Shown: positions 1 through 7,177 of the stretch, one piece after another
Position numbering within the stretch: position 1 is the stretch's first letter
Layout: every line of letters begins with the position of its first letter
Assembly (NCBI GenBank): GCA_937935245.1
Contig: CALGXX010000020.1
Coordinates: 1-18,086, forward strand
DNA length: 18,086 nucleotides
Reading direction: 5' to 3'
DNA from: an uncultured Candidatus Saccharibacteria bacterium
GTDB taxonomy: Bacteria; Patescibacteriota; Saccharimonadia; Saccharimonadales; Saccharimonadaceae
Notes under the pieces: generated by a model
Database searches by the model: none
Told to the model about the DNA's origin: nothing
The model's input: the letters and a program-made list of their open reading frames with translations, nothing else
Translations under genes and position numbers: made by a program

Positions 1-1198
1 AAGCACCTTCACCAAATCTAAATGGAAGCAATGCCCACGCTGTATACATAGCATATGACACCGCACAAACAAACATTCCAATTGTCGCCAAATTATACAC
101 TGCTAACTTACCAGTCTGCTCTCCTAATAACTCCTGGTCTTTTTTATTGTAGTGAAGGAGAGAGAGGAAGAGGAGAGAAAATGAAGGCATTAAGACGAAA
201 AGAGGAAGCCCATATTTAAAAGCAGAAAATGCACCGATTATTCCTCTGATAATATCGTCAGATACTGATAGTCGCGGATTAATATATGTATTAAACAATA
301 TAGCAATAAACTTAAGAGGATTACTATGTAGAGGGTTATGGGCCGCACCAGTAGTAAGCAGAGGTTGAGTGTATATTTGGAGCCATAGCATTAAACATAG
401 TCCTGCTAATATTGAGGCGAATATAATTAGACGCCACTTTTGAACATTAAAGGGAATTTTCTTATTTTTATTAGGAGAGAACAGGTGTTTTGGCAGGAAT
501 ATTAAAGGGAAGAGCAAAAGTATGGAAACTGACTTAGTGAGTATTGAGAAGCAGAATATGAAAACAACAAGCAATTGTTGGCGGCGTGTTATTGGATGTT
601 TCTGGCTGAATAGGTTTAATAGAGTAGCTACAGTGGTGAAAATTGCTATGTTTGCCATACAATCTCCTGAAAGAGAAGCTGACAAGTGTATCATTAGTGG
701 AAATAATCCAGTTGCCACGAATGCCCATTTACCAACACGTACCCATTTGATAATGAAATACAGGGCGATAGAATAAAATATTAAATTAAATAATCTTCCG
801 AATAAAATCGTTATTCCTAATGATCCGTGTATAGCATTTGCTATACCGATGCCGATAGCTTGAGGTAAGTGCATAATTGGCGGATAACCAGTAGCACTAC
901 TGCATTTATGGATTTCTGTATCGTTTTTATTAATAAGTTTTTTATAGCTAGTTATAAAATTGTTAGCCTCCGCTTCCTTTACTTTTAATAAAATATCTTT
1001 AGGTAGAGAGCAGGATTTCCCTGACTCGATTCTTCCTTGAGATAATGTGTAGGAGCGCATGTAGTGATGACCCTCATCTGCAACCGATAATAAAGGTACT
1101 GTAATTGCAGATAATACTCCAAAGAATAAAGACAACGATATAAAAACATTCTCAGGCTTTTTAATAAATGATAAGAAATAGGACCAATATTTTTTCAT
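1..1198 (-). CDS. DUF2142-type polytopic membrane protein (partial, runs off left edge)
   Basis: I translated the minus strand by hand: 399 codons run from ATG at 1198 to the window edge without a stop, so the C-terminus is missing. A lysine-rich N-terminus is followed by a hydrophobic segment (about residues 17-39) and then ADEGHHYMRSY with Asp41-Glu42. This resembles the first outer loop of DUF2142 proteins (PDE..H..R.Y), which are GT-C-like membrane proteins often found in surface polysaccharide loci. A long soluble loop (about residues 43-105) and several further membrane segments follow. The usual C-terminal part lies outside the window. It is divergent from the flippase at 1260, with 61 bases between them. 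A role as a lipid-linked-sugar glycosyltransferase acting outside the membrane is a family-level inference; the acceptor is unknown. Apparent ORFs on the plus strand here are shadows of this frame. Confidence 0.82.
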   Translation of the reverse strand, partial: MKKYWSYFLSFIKKPENVFISLSLFFGVLSAITVPLLSVADEGHHYMRSYTLSQGRIESGKSCSLPKDILLKVKEAEANNFITSYKKLINKNDTEIHKCSSATGYPPIMHLPQAIGIGIANAIHGSLGITILFGRLFNLIFYSIALYFIIKWVRVGKWAFVATGLFPLMIHLSASLSGDCMANIAIFTTVATLLNLFSQKHPITRRQQLLVVFIFCFSILTKSVSILLLFPLIFLPKHLFSPNKNKKIPFNVQKWRLIIFASILAGLCLMLWLQIYTQPLLTTGAAHNPLHSNPLKFIAILFNTYINPRLSVSDDIIRGIIGAFSAFKYGLPLFVLMPSFSLLFLSLLHYNKKDQELLGEQTGKLAVYNLATIGMFVCAVSYAMYTAWALLPFRFGEGA

Positions 1199-1209
1199 AT
1201 GCTAAGCAG

Positions 1210-1238
1210 ATTATAAATTAGAATAATATATTGATCAA
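1210..1238 (-). promoter_or_regulatory. Promoter of the DUF2142 gene
   Basis: On the minus strand there is a -35 TTGATC (1238-1233), a 17-base spacer and a -10 TATAAT (1215-1210). The -10 ends 11 bases before the ATG at 1198, so the predicted leader is only about 5 nt and has no Shine-Dalgarno sequence. The -35 lies inside the palindrome TTGATCAA (1231-1238). Confidence 0.65.
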
Positions 1239-1241
1239 ACT

Positions 1242-1250
1242 TGTTATACT
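1242..1250 (+). promoter_or_regulatory. Extended -10 promoter of the flippase operon
   Basis: TGT-TATACT (extended -10 TGn at 1242-1244, hexamer 1245-1250) ends 9 bases before the ATG at 1260. No -35 near consensus is found 16-18 bases upstream, and no Shine-Dalgarno precedes the ATG. A leader of about 0-3 nt is predicted. Confidence 0.55.
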
Positions 1251-1259
1251 ATTAAATAT

Positions 1260-2507
1260 ATGCAGGCTCAAAAGAAGGATTATATATGGAACTCGATAGG
1301 GTCATTTTTACAGAGTGCAATTTCTCCAATTCTTCTGATTGTTATTACGCGTCTTAATGGAGTTGGGGATTCTGGGTTATTTTCTTTTGCAATGTCTCTT
1401 TCGGTGGTATTTTGGGCTATATCTTTATGGGGTGGTCGAACATATCAAGTATCCGATGTTAAAAAAGATTTTTCTAGTGGTGATTATATTGTAGTACGCT
1501 TTATATCATCATTAATTGTAGCGGTTTTTTCTATAAGTTTTTGCATATTAAGCGGATATGATCTTATAAAAACAGAATTAATAATGGTCTTAGTGTCATT
1601 TAAGATTTTGGAATCAATTGCTGACTCGATGTATGGGGTATTACAGATTCATAATAGATTGTATATAGTGGGAATTTCTCTAACCATGAAATCTGTTTTC
1701 GGCTTCATGCTCTTTACTCTGGTTGATATTTTGACTAAAAATATTATTTATGGCGCTTTATCTATATTTATAGTAAATATAGCAGTGGTTATTTTTTACG
1801 ATATTCCATGGATGAAACATGTAGAAAGTGTTGGCTTAACTAAGAAAAATATTATGCAAGCTGGAAAAATTATGAAAAAAACCGCAGAGGTGTTTGTTGT
1901 AGTTTTTTTAACGATGTTTTCTTTGAATATACCTCGTTATTTTTTGGATAAATATCATTATGACCAAATTGGGTATTTTGGAATAATGGCGATGCCGATC
2001 ACTTTATTAACTCTATTTATATCATTCGTTCTTCAGCCTAATGTTGTAAATTTATCTGAATTATTGAAAGAGAAAAAGATAAAGGAGTTTACTAAGATTG
2101 TTAGTAAGATAGATTTTATAACGTTTACATTGGGAATTTTATTTGTTGTTTCGAGTTATTTAATCGGAGTTTGGGCTCTTAATACTGTTTTTGGTATTGA
2201 TATAAATAACTTTCGTATAGATTTAACTATTATGGTTATTGGCGCCGTAGCAAATGCTTTTGTGTCAATTTATGTTAATCTATTGATAATTCTACGTCGA
2301 TTTAAGGGCCAATTTTATACTCTACTCGTCACGAATATTTTGGCAGTGGTACTATCTGTCTATTTAATTGATAGACTGGCTATGTTAGGTAGTGTGCTAG
2401 TTTTTATGATAATTAGTTTTTTACAAGCAATCATTCTTTTGTTTATATACAAGAGGTCTCTAAAAAATGTTATAATGCTTAGTGAGGATAAGGTGAGGTA
2501 TGAGTAA
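1260..2507 (+). CDS. wzx: Wzx-type polysaccharide flippase (MOP/PST superfamily)
   Basis: A 415-residue protein made almost entirely of hydrophobic segments, about 12 by eye, which is the normal size for a Wzx/PST oligosaccharide flippase. The N-terminus (SIGSFLQSAISPILL, then GGRTYQVSDVK around residues 58-68) matches the start of family members that export undecaprenyl-linked repeat units. There is no extra domain. It heads a plus-strand unit: its last 8 bases overlap the ATG of the RmlD paralog, so the two are probably translationally coupled. The start at 1260 follows a -10 box almost directly and lacks a Shine-Dalgarno. The gene is very AT-rich (14 G+C in 1741-1800). Function as the flippase of this locus is inferred from family and context; the substrate is unknown. 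Confidence 0.87.
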   Translation: MQAQKKDYIWNSIGSFLQSAISPILLIVITRLNGVGDSGLFSFAMSLSVVFWAISLWGGRTYQVSDVKKDFSSGDYIVVRFISSLIVAVFSISFCILSGYDLIKTELIMVLVSFKILESIADSMYGVLQIHNRLYIVGISLTMKSVFGFMLFTLVDILTKNIIYGALSIFIVNIAVVIFYDIPWMKHVESVGLTKKNIMQAGKIMKKTAEVFVVVFLTMFSLNIPRYFLDKYHYDQIGYFGIMAMPITLLTLFISFVLQPNVVNLSELLKEKKIKEFTKIVSKIDFITFTLGILFVVSSYLIGVWALNTVFGIDINNFRIDLTIMVIGAVANAFVSIYVNLLIILRRFKGQFYTLLVTNILAVVLSVYLIDRLAMLGSVLVFMIISFLQAIILLFIYKRSLKNVIMLSEDKVRYE

Positions 2508-3357
2508 AAAATATATAATTTTAGGATCGGGCGGGCAATTAGGCAAGGCTTTATGTGCAATGTTCCCAGATGCCAAGGCTCTAACTCATAAAGAGTTGGA
2601 TATATCTGATGAAACACAAGTAAATGCGTTTGATTGGTCTAAATACGATGTTATTTTAAATGCGGCAGCATTGGTTAATTCTGATGGTTCAGAGACTTCG
2701 GAATTAAGAGCTAAAACTTGGCTAGCTAATGCCTATGGTCCACGGAATTTAGCTAAAATTGCGATTGAGAAGAATAAAACTATCGTTCATTATTCTTCTG
2801 ATTATGTTTGGGATGGGCGAAAAAAGAATCACAAAGATGATGAAGTTGTTGCGCCGCTATTGGTTTACGGACAGAGCAAAGCTGCTGGTGATTTAGTAGT
2901 CAGCTTAGTGCCAAAGCATTATATTATGCGAGTATCTTGGGTAGTCGGTGATGGCCATAATATACCAAAAACCATGAAAAAACTGGCAGACATGCGTATT
3001 AATCCAAAGGTTGTTGATGATCAGTTTGGACGGTTAACTTTCGCCTCAGAAATTGCTAGGGCTACTAAATATTTCTTAGACAATAAAGTGGCGTATGGAT
3101 CATATAATGTGACTAATGATGGTCCAGTAAAATCATGGTACGAGATTGCTGCTGATGTATTCGAATATGCTGGATATGATCGTAATCGTGTGCATCCAGT
3201 TTCCACAGAAGAATATGCGGCAGATAAGCCAGGCTTTGCCCCACGCCCACTTAATAGTGATATGGATTTAGTAAAATTACGTCAAACAGGATTTGCTCCG
3301 GCTGATTACACTGACATGTTGAAAGAATATGTTAGACAGCTCCCACTAGATGAATAA
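2500..3357 (+). CDS. dTDP-4-dehydrorhamnose reductase paralog (RmlD-like SDR)
   Basis: A 285-residue extended SDR. The Rossmann motif GSGGQLG is at residues 9-15, the catalytic Ser is in HYSSDYVWDG (about 96-105), and YGQSK (Tyr-x3-Lys) is near residue 124. The RmlD signatures WVVGDG, GRLTF and RPLNS are present. By eye it is roughly 45% identical to the other RmlD at 7178-8020. One difference is that the usual NAAA.T.VD.AE stretch, intact in the second copy, reads NAAALVNSDGSE here. The catalytic triad looks intact, so it is probably an active NADPH-dependent reductase of a dTDP-4-keto-6-deoxy-sugar. It may be a redundant RmlD or may make a different 6-deoxyhexose. It overlaps the flippase by 8 bases, and the upstream G-rich GGTGAGG can serve as a ribosome binding site. 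It precedes the GT8-like gene by 14 bases. Confidence 0.85.
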   Translation: MSKKYIILGSGGQLGKALCAMFPDAKALTHKELDISDETQVNAFDWSKYDVILNAAALVNSDGSETSELRAKTWLANAYGPRNLAKIAIEKNKTIVHYSSDYVWDGRKKNHKDDEVVAPLLVYGQSKAAGDLVVSLVPKHYIMRVSWVVGDGHNIPKTMKKLADMRINPKVVDDQFGRLTFASEIARATKYFLDNKVAYGSYNVTNDGPVKSWYEIAADVFEYAGYDRNRVHPVSTEEYAADKPGFAPRPLNSDMDLVKLRQTGFAPADYTDMLKEYVRQLPLDE

Positions 3358-3371
3358 GAGATTCGATAATT

Positions 3372-4349
3372 ATGAATAAAGACATTTTAAACGTTTTATA
3401 TCAGAGTGATGATAATTATGCGGCAGTAAGTGCAATCTCTATCGCATCTTTACTGGAAAATAATAAACACTTAAAGCAGATTAATATTTTTTATCTTGGA
3501 CACAAGCTTAAAAAGAGCAGTATTAATAAGTTTAACGAAATGATTGGTGGTTATAAAAACGCTACAATTACCTTTGTCGACGTTTCTGGCTATCCTGATG
3601 AACTAAAGGAAATAGGCGTTAAGGCTTGGAAAGGGCTATATATAACTTGGTATAAAATGCTGGCATTTGCTAAGCTTGATATCAAGACGGATCGAATCTT
3701 ATATATAAATCCGCATACGGTAATTAGTGGCGCTCTTGACGGTCTTTTGGAACTTGACTTTGAGGATAATATTTTGGCGTTATCGTATGACGCAACTATG
3801 GTTAATGCTCATAAGAATGCAATCGGTTTAAAATCTACAGACGGATATTTTAACTGCGGAATTATGCTTGTTAATCATAAAAAATGGATGAAAGACAAAA
3901 TTGATTCTAAGATACGTGAACATTTACGACATAATCATTATGAAGTGGCTGACCAAGATCTATGTAATGTCTTTTTTAAGGATAAAATTAAACTAGTTGG
4001 CGTTGAATATAATTTTTCTACTGTCTTTTATGGTTATGATATCAAAAAATACATTAAAGCTAATGGTTTTATGCCAGAAAGCTTCTATAGCTATAATGAG
4101 ATTATGGAGGCTTACTATACTCCAAAAATTATTCATTCTCAATTTGGCATAACGGGTCGACCATGGCAGGTAGGAAATGATAATCCAGTCGGCTTATTAT
4201 GGCGCAAGTATTTGGAGATGACTCCATGGAAGAACGCTAAGATGCCAGAAGCGAAAAAAGATATAAACTGGCGACTTTATAAATTACTACCACAAGCAAT
4301 AGTTGTAAAATTATATGCCTGGGCAGTCAAACGTAAGTTTGCCAAATAA
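3372..4349 (+). CDS. GT8-family glycosyltransferase-like protein with altered DxD motif
   Basis: A 325-residue cytosolic protein with the GT8 layout (LgtC/glycogenin fold). It starts with LNVLYQSDDNYAAVSAISIASLLENN. KTDRILYI.P.T sits where the metal site lies, followed by YFNCGIMLVNHKKW, ADQDLCNVFF, YNFSTV and finally IIHSQFG.TGRPW. The metal-binding DxD, normally YLDaDT, reads Tyr-Ile-Asn-Pro-His-Thr (Asn113-Pro114-His115, bases 3708-3716), so both aspartates are gone. The C-terminal His is kept. The length is ordinary for GT8 and the frame is open. It could be metal-independent, use other ligands, or have lost activity. It is the last gene of the flippase unit and ends 7 bases from the convergent GT2 at 4357, with no hairpin terminator between. 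Confidence 0.85.
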   Translation: MNKDILNVLYQSDDNYAAVSAISIASLLENNKHLKQINIFYLGHKLKKSSINKFNEMIGGYKNATITFVDVSGYPDELKEIGVKAWKGLYITWYKMLAFAKLDIKTDRILYINPHTVISGALDGLLELDFEDNILALSYDATMVNAHKNAIGLKSTDGYFNCGIMLVNHKKWMKDKIDSKIREHLRHNHYEVADQDLCNVFFKDKIKLVGVEYNFSTVFYGYDIKKYIKANGFMPESFYSYNEIMEAYYTPKIIHSQFGITGRPWQVGNDNPVGLLWRKYLEMTPWKNAKMPEAKKDINWRLYKLLPQAIVVKLYAWAVKRKFAK

Positions 4350-4356
4350 AATATTT

Positions 4357-5175
4357 CTACCAAAATTTTGACAATAGGCTGTGAGCTCGTGACGTAATGC
4401 GAAGTTTTGCTGCTCGTGCGGCTTTTTTCCAGCCAATCTCATTAAACCTATCGGAAAAATTATCATAGACTTCTTTCTCTTCCTTGAATCGGATACCATT
4501 TTTGCCTTTTTCCTTGCTGGATAATGAGTCCGCAAATCTACGATATTGAAACGTTTCTGTTGAATCGAAACATAGAGAAGCTCCGTCAATTATCATAGTT
4601 AGTTCGATAATGACATCTTGAAGAATTTTATATCTTGGATCGAATGAATATTTTTTAAGTGTGCTAGTTCTCCAGACAATAGACGGAAAATAGAGCCAAT
4701 TGCCATGACAAAGTGACGTAGCGAGTTTTTCGCCAGACAGTATGCCAGATTTTTTAGGTTGCAGTATTCTTTTTGCTTTATCGACAAGCGGTAGATATAC
4801 GTTACTTTTGTCGTCGATTATTTGTATGCCAGGCTGGTAAAAATCAGCTTCGTTGATATTCTTTAATGCGGTTTCGACGTAATTGGGTAATAGTTTATCG
4901 TCGCATCCCATAATTACACAAAAAGGAACACTTGCATGTTTGATTGCATAATTAAAATTGTTAGTAATACCTATATTTTTACGATGTCTAATATATGTGA
5001 TGCGTTTGTCGTTAATTTTACTGTAATAGTTTTTGGCAGTCTCATCTGGATAATGATCGTCAAGAATGGTTAGGCGCCATGCATCACTAGTTTGTTCTAA
5101 TACCGAGTCAACCGCCTGTTTTAATAAAGAAAATTCTCCCCAATATGGAATTATTATATCTATTCTATTTTTCAT
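4357..5175 (-). CDS. Family 2 glycosyltransferase (GT2)
   Basis: A 272-residue GT-A fold enzyme. The N-terminus IDIIIPYWGEFSLLKQAVDS.LEQ is the nucleotide-sugar entry strand of GT2. LTILDD comes at about residues 35-40, and FCVIMGCDDKLLPNY (about 86-100) carries the Asp-Asp metal/nucleotide motif. The later half contains LQDVIIELTMI and a terminal basic amphipathic segment that may contact the membrane. No transmembrane segment is seen. It is last in the unit rmlA-GT2-DUF2304-GT2 and overlaps the DUF2304 gene by 11 bases; AAGG lies about 9 bases before the ATG. Transfer of an activated sugar to the lipid-linked glycan is inferred. Donor and acceptor cannot be read from the sequence. Confidence 0.85.
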   Translation of the reverse strand: MKNRIDIIIPYWGEFSLLKQAVDSVLEQTSDAWRLTILDDHYPDETAKNYYSKINDKRITYIRHRKNIGITNNFNYAIKHASVPFCVIMGCDDKLLPNYVETALKNINEADFYQPGIQIIDDKSNVYLPLVDKAKRILQPKKSGILSGEKLATSLCHGNWLYFPSIVWRTSTLKKYSFDPRYKILQDVIIELTMIIDGASLCFDSTETFQYRRFADSLSSKEKGKNGIRFKEEKEVYDNFSDRFNEIGWKKAARAAKLRITSRAHSLLSKFW

Positions 5176-5518
5176 TTGATAACCTTATGGACAATTCCTG
5201 ATGTAAATCTCTTAATCTTCGTTCGTTTTGATCAATACGTTGACGCTGATTATTGATTATGTAAAATAATAAAATTATTGCTGTAGTTTGTAATATATCA
5301 AATACGCTTAATTCCGATGAGTCGAGCGGTGGGTGATTTATTGAAATATTATAAAGTGGAAACGATCCTAATAACACAACCATAATAATTAGCCAGATAA
5401 TCAGTTGATGTTTGAAGCGTGTCGCGCTGACTCTACGGAGTTTAAATTGAGTGATTATATTAATGAGAGCCGCTAAGATAATCGGCACGTTAAGTAATAC
5501 GAGAGTGATATATCTCAT
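5165..5518 (-). CDS. DUF2304 small membrane protein
   Basis: A 117-residue protein with three hydrophobic segments (about residues 4-22, 40-58 and 73-91). The third is followed by a charged stretch of coiled-coil character (NNQRQRIDQNERRLRDLHQE). Size, topology and position directly after a DPM1-like GT2 match DUF2304, a family regularly paired with such glycosyltransferases. It may anchor the GT2 or help present its lipid substrate, but its biochemical role is not established. It overlaps the upstream GT2 by four bases (ATGA) and the downstream GT2 by 11 bases, so it is almost certainly co-translated with both. Confidence 0.8.
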   Translation of the reverse strand: MRYITLVLLNVPIILAALINIITQFKLRRVSATRFKHQLIIWLIIMVVLLGSFPLYNISINHPPLDSSELSVFDILQTTAIILLFYIINNQRQRIDQNERRLRDLHQELSIRLSNEK

Positions 5519-6219
5519 TCAAATAACTCCGTTAAACGTTGTTTAAATAATCGCTTGACAATATTAATAGCATTCCAGTTGTTTTGTCCTTTGGAGCGGG
5601 AATAGTCGGTGTAAATAGCTTTGATTGGGTACTCGGCAATATTCATTCCGGACTGTTTGGCGCGCCAGATCATTTCAGAACAAAATTCATATCCAGTAGA
5701 TTTCCAGTCAAGATTATCGATTGCTTTTCGTGAGTAGATTCGTAGACCAGATTGTGAGTCTGTAACATTAGTTCCGAATAAAACATAAGTAATGAAGCTT
5801 AATCCTTTATTTCCTAAAATTTTTGTTTTTGACATGCCACTACTGTTAATTAGTCGGCTACCAATCAATAGATCTGTATTAGAGGTGGATATTTTTTTAA
5901 TTCCAGCTAGAACATCTTCTGGGTCATGTTGACCGTCGGCATCCATAGTGGCGGCAATGTCATAATTATTTTGTCGAGCGTATGCGAGGCCGGTTAATGT
6001 GGCGCCTCCAGCTCCGGAATTCAATATATGATCAATAACTATTGCGCCGCCTTTTTTAGCTTGCTCAAGAGTGTCGTCTTTGGATCCGTCATTAATTAGC
6101 ACGACATCAATAGAATATTCTTTTTTAGCCTCTGAAAATATTTTCTTAGATTTTTTAATAACATTTTTTATAACAGGAGCTTCATTGTAAGCAGGAATGA
6201 TAATACAAACTTTTTTCAT
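5515..6219 (-). CDS. DPM1-like polyprenyl-phosphate glycosyltransferase (GT2)
   Basis: A 234-residue GT2 enzyme of the dolichyl/polyprenyl-phosphate sugar synthase type. VCIIIPAYNEAPVI is at residues 4-17, VVLINDGSKDDT at about 39-50, and the catalytic ATMDADGQHDPED at about 90-102 contains the DxD. IGSRL, TDSQSGLRIYSRKA and YTDYSRSKGQNNW follow, all typical of this branch. It lacks the C-terminal membrane helices of larger relatives; the overlapping DUF2304 gene probably supplies the membrane partner. The expected reaction is transfer of a sugar from a nucleotide donor to undecaprenyl phosphate for use outside the membrane. The gene starts one base after the rmlA stop codon. Confidence 0.87.
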   Translation of the reverse strand: MKKVCIIIPAYNEAPVIKNVIKKSKKIFSEAKKEYSIDVVLINDGSKDDTLEQAKKGGAIVIDHILNSGAGGATLTGLAYARQNNYDIAATMDADGQHDPEDVLAGIKKISTSNTDLLIGSRLINSSGMSKTKILGNKGLSFITYVLFGTNVTDSQSGLRIYSRKAIDNLDWKSTGYEFCSEMIWRAKQSGMNIAEYPIKAIYTDYSRSKGQNNWNAINIVKRLFKQRLTELFE

Positions 6220-6220
6220 A

Positions 6221-7084
6221 TTATTTATTAATTAACCTTGTAAAATAACTACCATATCCAGATTTAGCAAGTGGTTCGGATAGATTTTTTAGCTGACCTT
6301 TAGAAATCCAACCGTTATAAAAGGCGATTTTTTCAGGACTGCCAATAATCCTGCCGGTTCGTTTTTGGATAACTCTAACAAAGTCTGATGCATCAGTTAA
6401 GCTGTCGATCGTCCCTGTGTCTAGCCAAACATCTCCATTGTCTAAGGTTTGAACTTGCAATTTACCGCGACGTAAGTATTCTGCATTAATGGATGTAATT
6501 TCTAATTCTCCTCGAGCTGATGGCTTTACGTTTTTAGCAATCTCTACTACGTCATTATCATAAAAATATAAGCCGACAACTGCGAAGTGGGATTTTGGGG
6601 AAGTTGGTTTTTCTTCAATTGATATTGCCTGATTTTGGTCATCAAATTCAACGACACCATACCTTTCTGGGTCAGATACTTTGTAGGCAAAAACTGTGCC
6701 TCCGTCGGGATTTGTGCATTCCCGCAGAGACTCATCTAAACGCTCTCCATAAAATATATTATCTCCCAGCACTAGAGCTACTTTATCGTCACCAATAAAA
6801 TCTTCACCAATAATAAAAGCTTGCGCCAGACCATCTGGAGTGGGTTGAACAGCGTATTCTAGATTTATACCCCATTGTGATCCGTTACCAAGAAGCCTCT
6901 TGAAACCGTCTTGGTCGTCTGGAGTGGTAATTACGAGAATGTCACGAATTCCCGCTTGCATTAATGTGGTAAGCGGATAATAAATCATTGGCTTATCGTA
7001 AATAGGCATTAATTGCTTGCTTATAGCCTGAGTAATTGGCCATAATCGCGTACCCGATCCACCCGCTAAAATTATTCCTTTCAT
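6221..7084 (-). CDS. rmlA: Glucose-1-phosphate thymidylyltransferase
   Basis: A 287-residue enzyme making dTDP-glucose from dTTP and glucose-1-phosphate, the first step of dTDP-L-rhamnose synthesis. It starts MKGIILAGGSGTRLWPIT (nucleotide-binding signature G-G-x-G-T-R-L) and continues with PIYDKPMIYYPL, VLGDNIFYG, FAYKVSDPERYG.VEFD, EEKP and VWLDTGT. Length is normal for RmlA. A longer frame begins at 7117, but its extra 11 residues overlap the promoter region. ATG 7084 has an excellent Shine-Dalgarno AGGAGG at short distance and starts exactly where the family does. It heads the rmlA-GT2-DUF2304-GT2 unit and is separated from rmlBCD, with its own promoter. Confidence 0.95.
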   Translation of the reverse strand: MKGIILAGGSGTRLWPITQAISKQLMPIYDKPMIYYPLTTLMQAGIRDILVITTPDDQDGFKRLLGNGSQWGINLEYAVQPTPDGLAQAFIIGEDFIGDDKVALVLGDNIFYGERLDESLRECTNPDGGTVFAYKVSDPERYGVVEFDDQNQAISIEEKPTSPKSHFAVVGLYFYDNDVVEIAKNVKPSARGELEITSINAEYLRRGKLQVQTLDNGDVWLDTGTIDSLTDASDFVRVIQKRTGRIIGSPEKIAFYNGWISKGQLKNLSEPLAKSGYGSYFTRLINK

Positions 7085-7107
7085 AAACCTCCTACTTTTC
7101 TGATATA

Positions 7108-7137
7108 AGTATAGCAAATAGGTGTGTTAATTGACAA
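7108..7137 (-). promoter_or_regulatory. Promoter of the rmlA operon
   Basis: Minus strand: -35 TTGTCA (7137-7132), 18-base spacer, -10 TATACT (7113-7108). This gives a leader of about 17 nt that contains the AGGAGG ribosome binding site. The 9-mer TAAGTATAG (plus strand, 7106-7114) recurs at 9602-9610 and 15120-15128. Confidence 0.7.
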
Positions 7138-7177
7138 AGATAAGATTTATCGTACGAAATATTGGCACATATGGAAA

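Noticed and set aside
522..776. Plus- and minus-strand small frames in 522-776
   Set aside because: The whole stretch is covered by the continuous DUF2142 frame on the minus strand, and these have no family likeness or ribosome binding site.
1231..1250. TTGATC (1231) as -35 for the plus-strand TATACT at 1245
   Set aside because: The spacer is only 8 bases. The same palindrome fits the minus-strand promoter with a 17-base spacer.
7085..7117. Longer rmlA frame starting at 7117 (11 extra residues)
   Set aside because: The extra codons overlap the -10 region. ATG 7084 has AGGAGG right before it and matches the family N-terminus.
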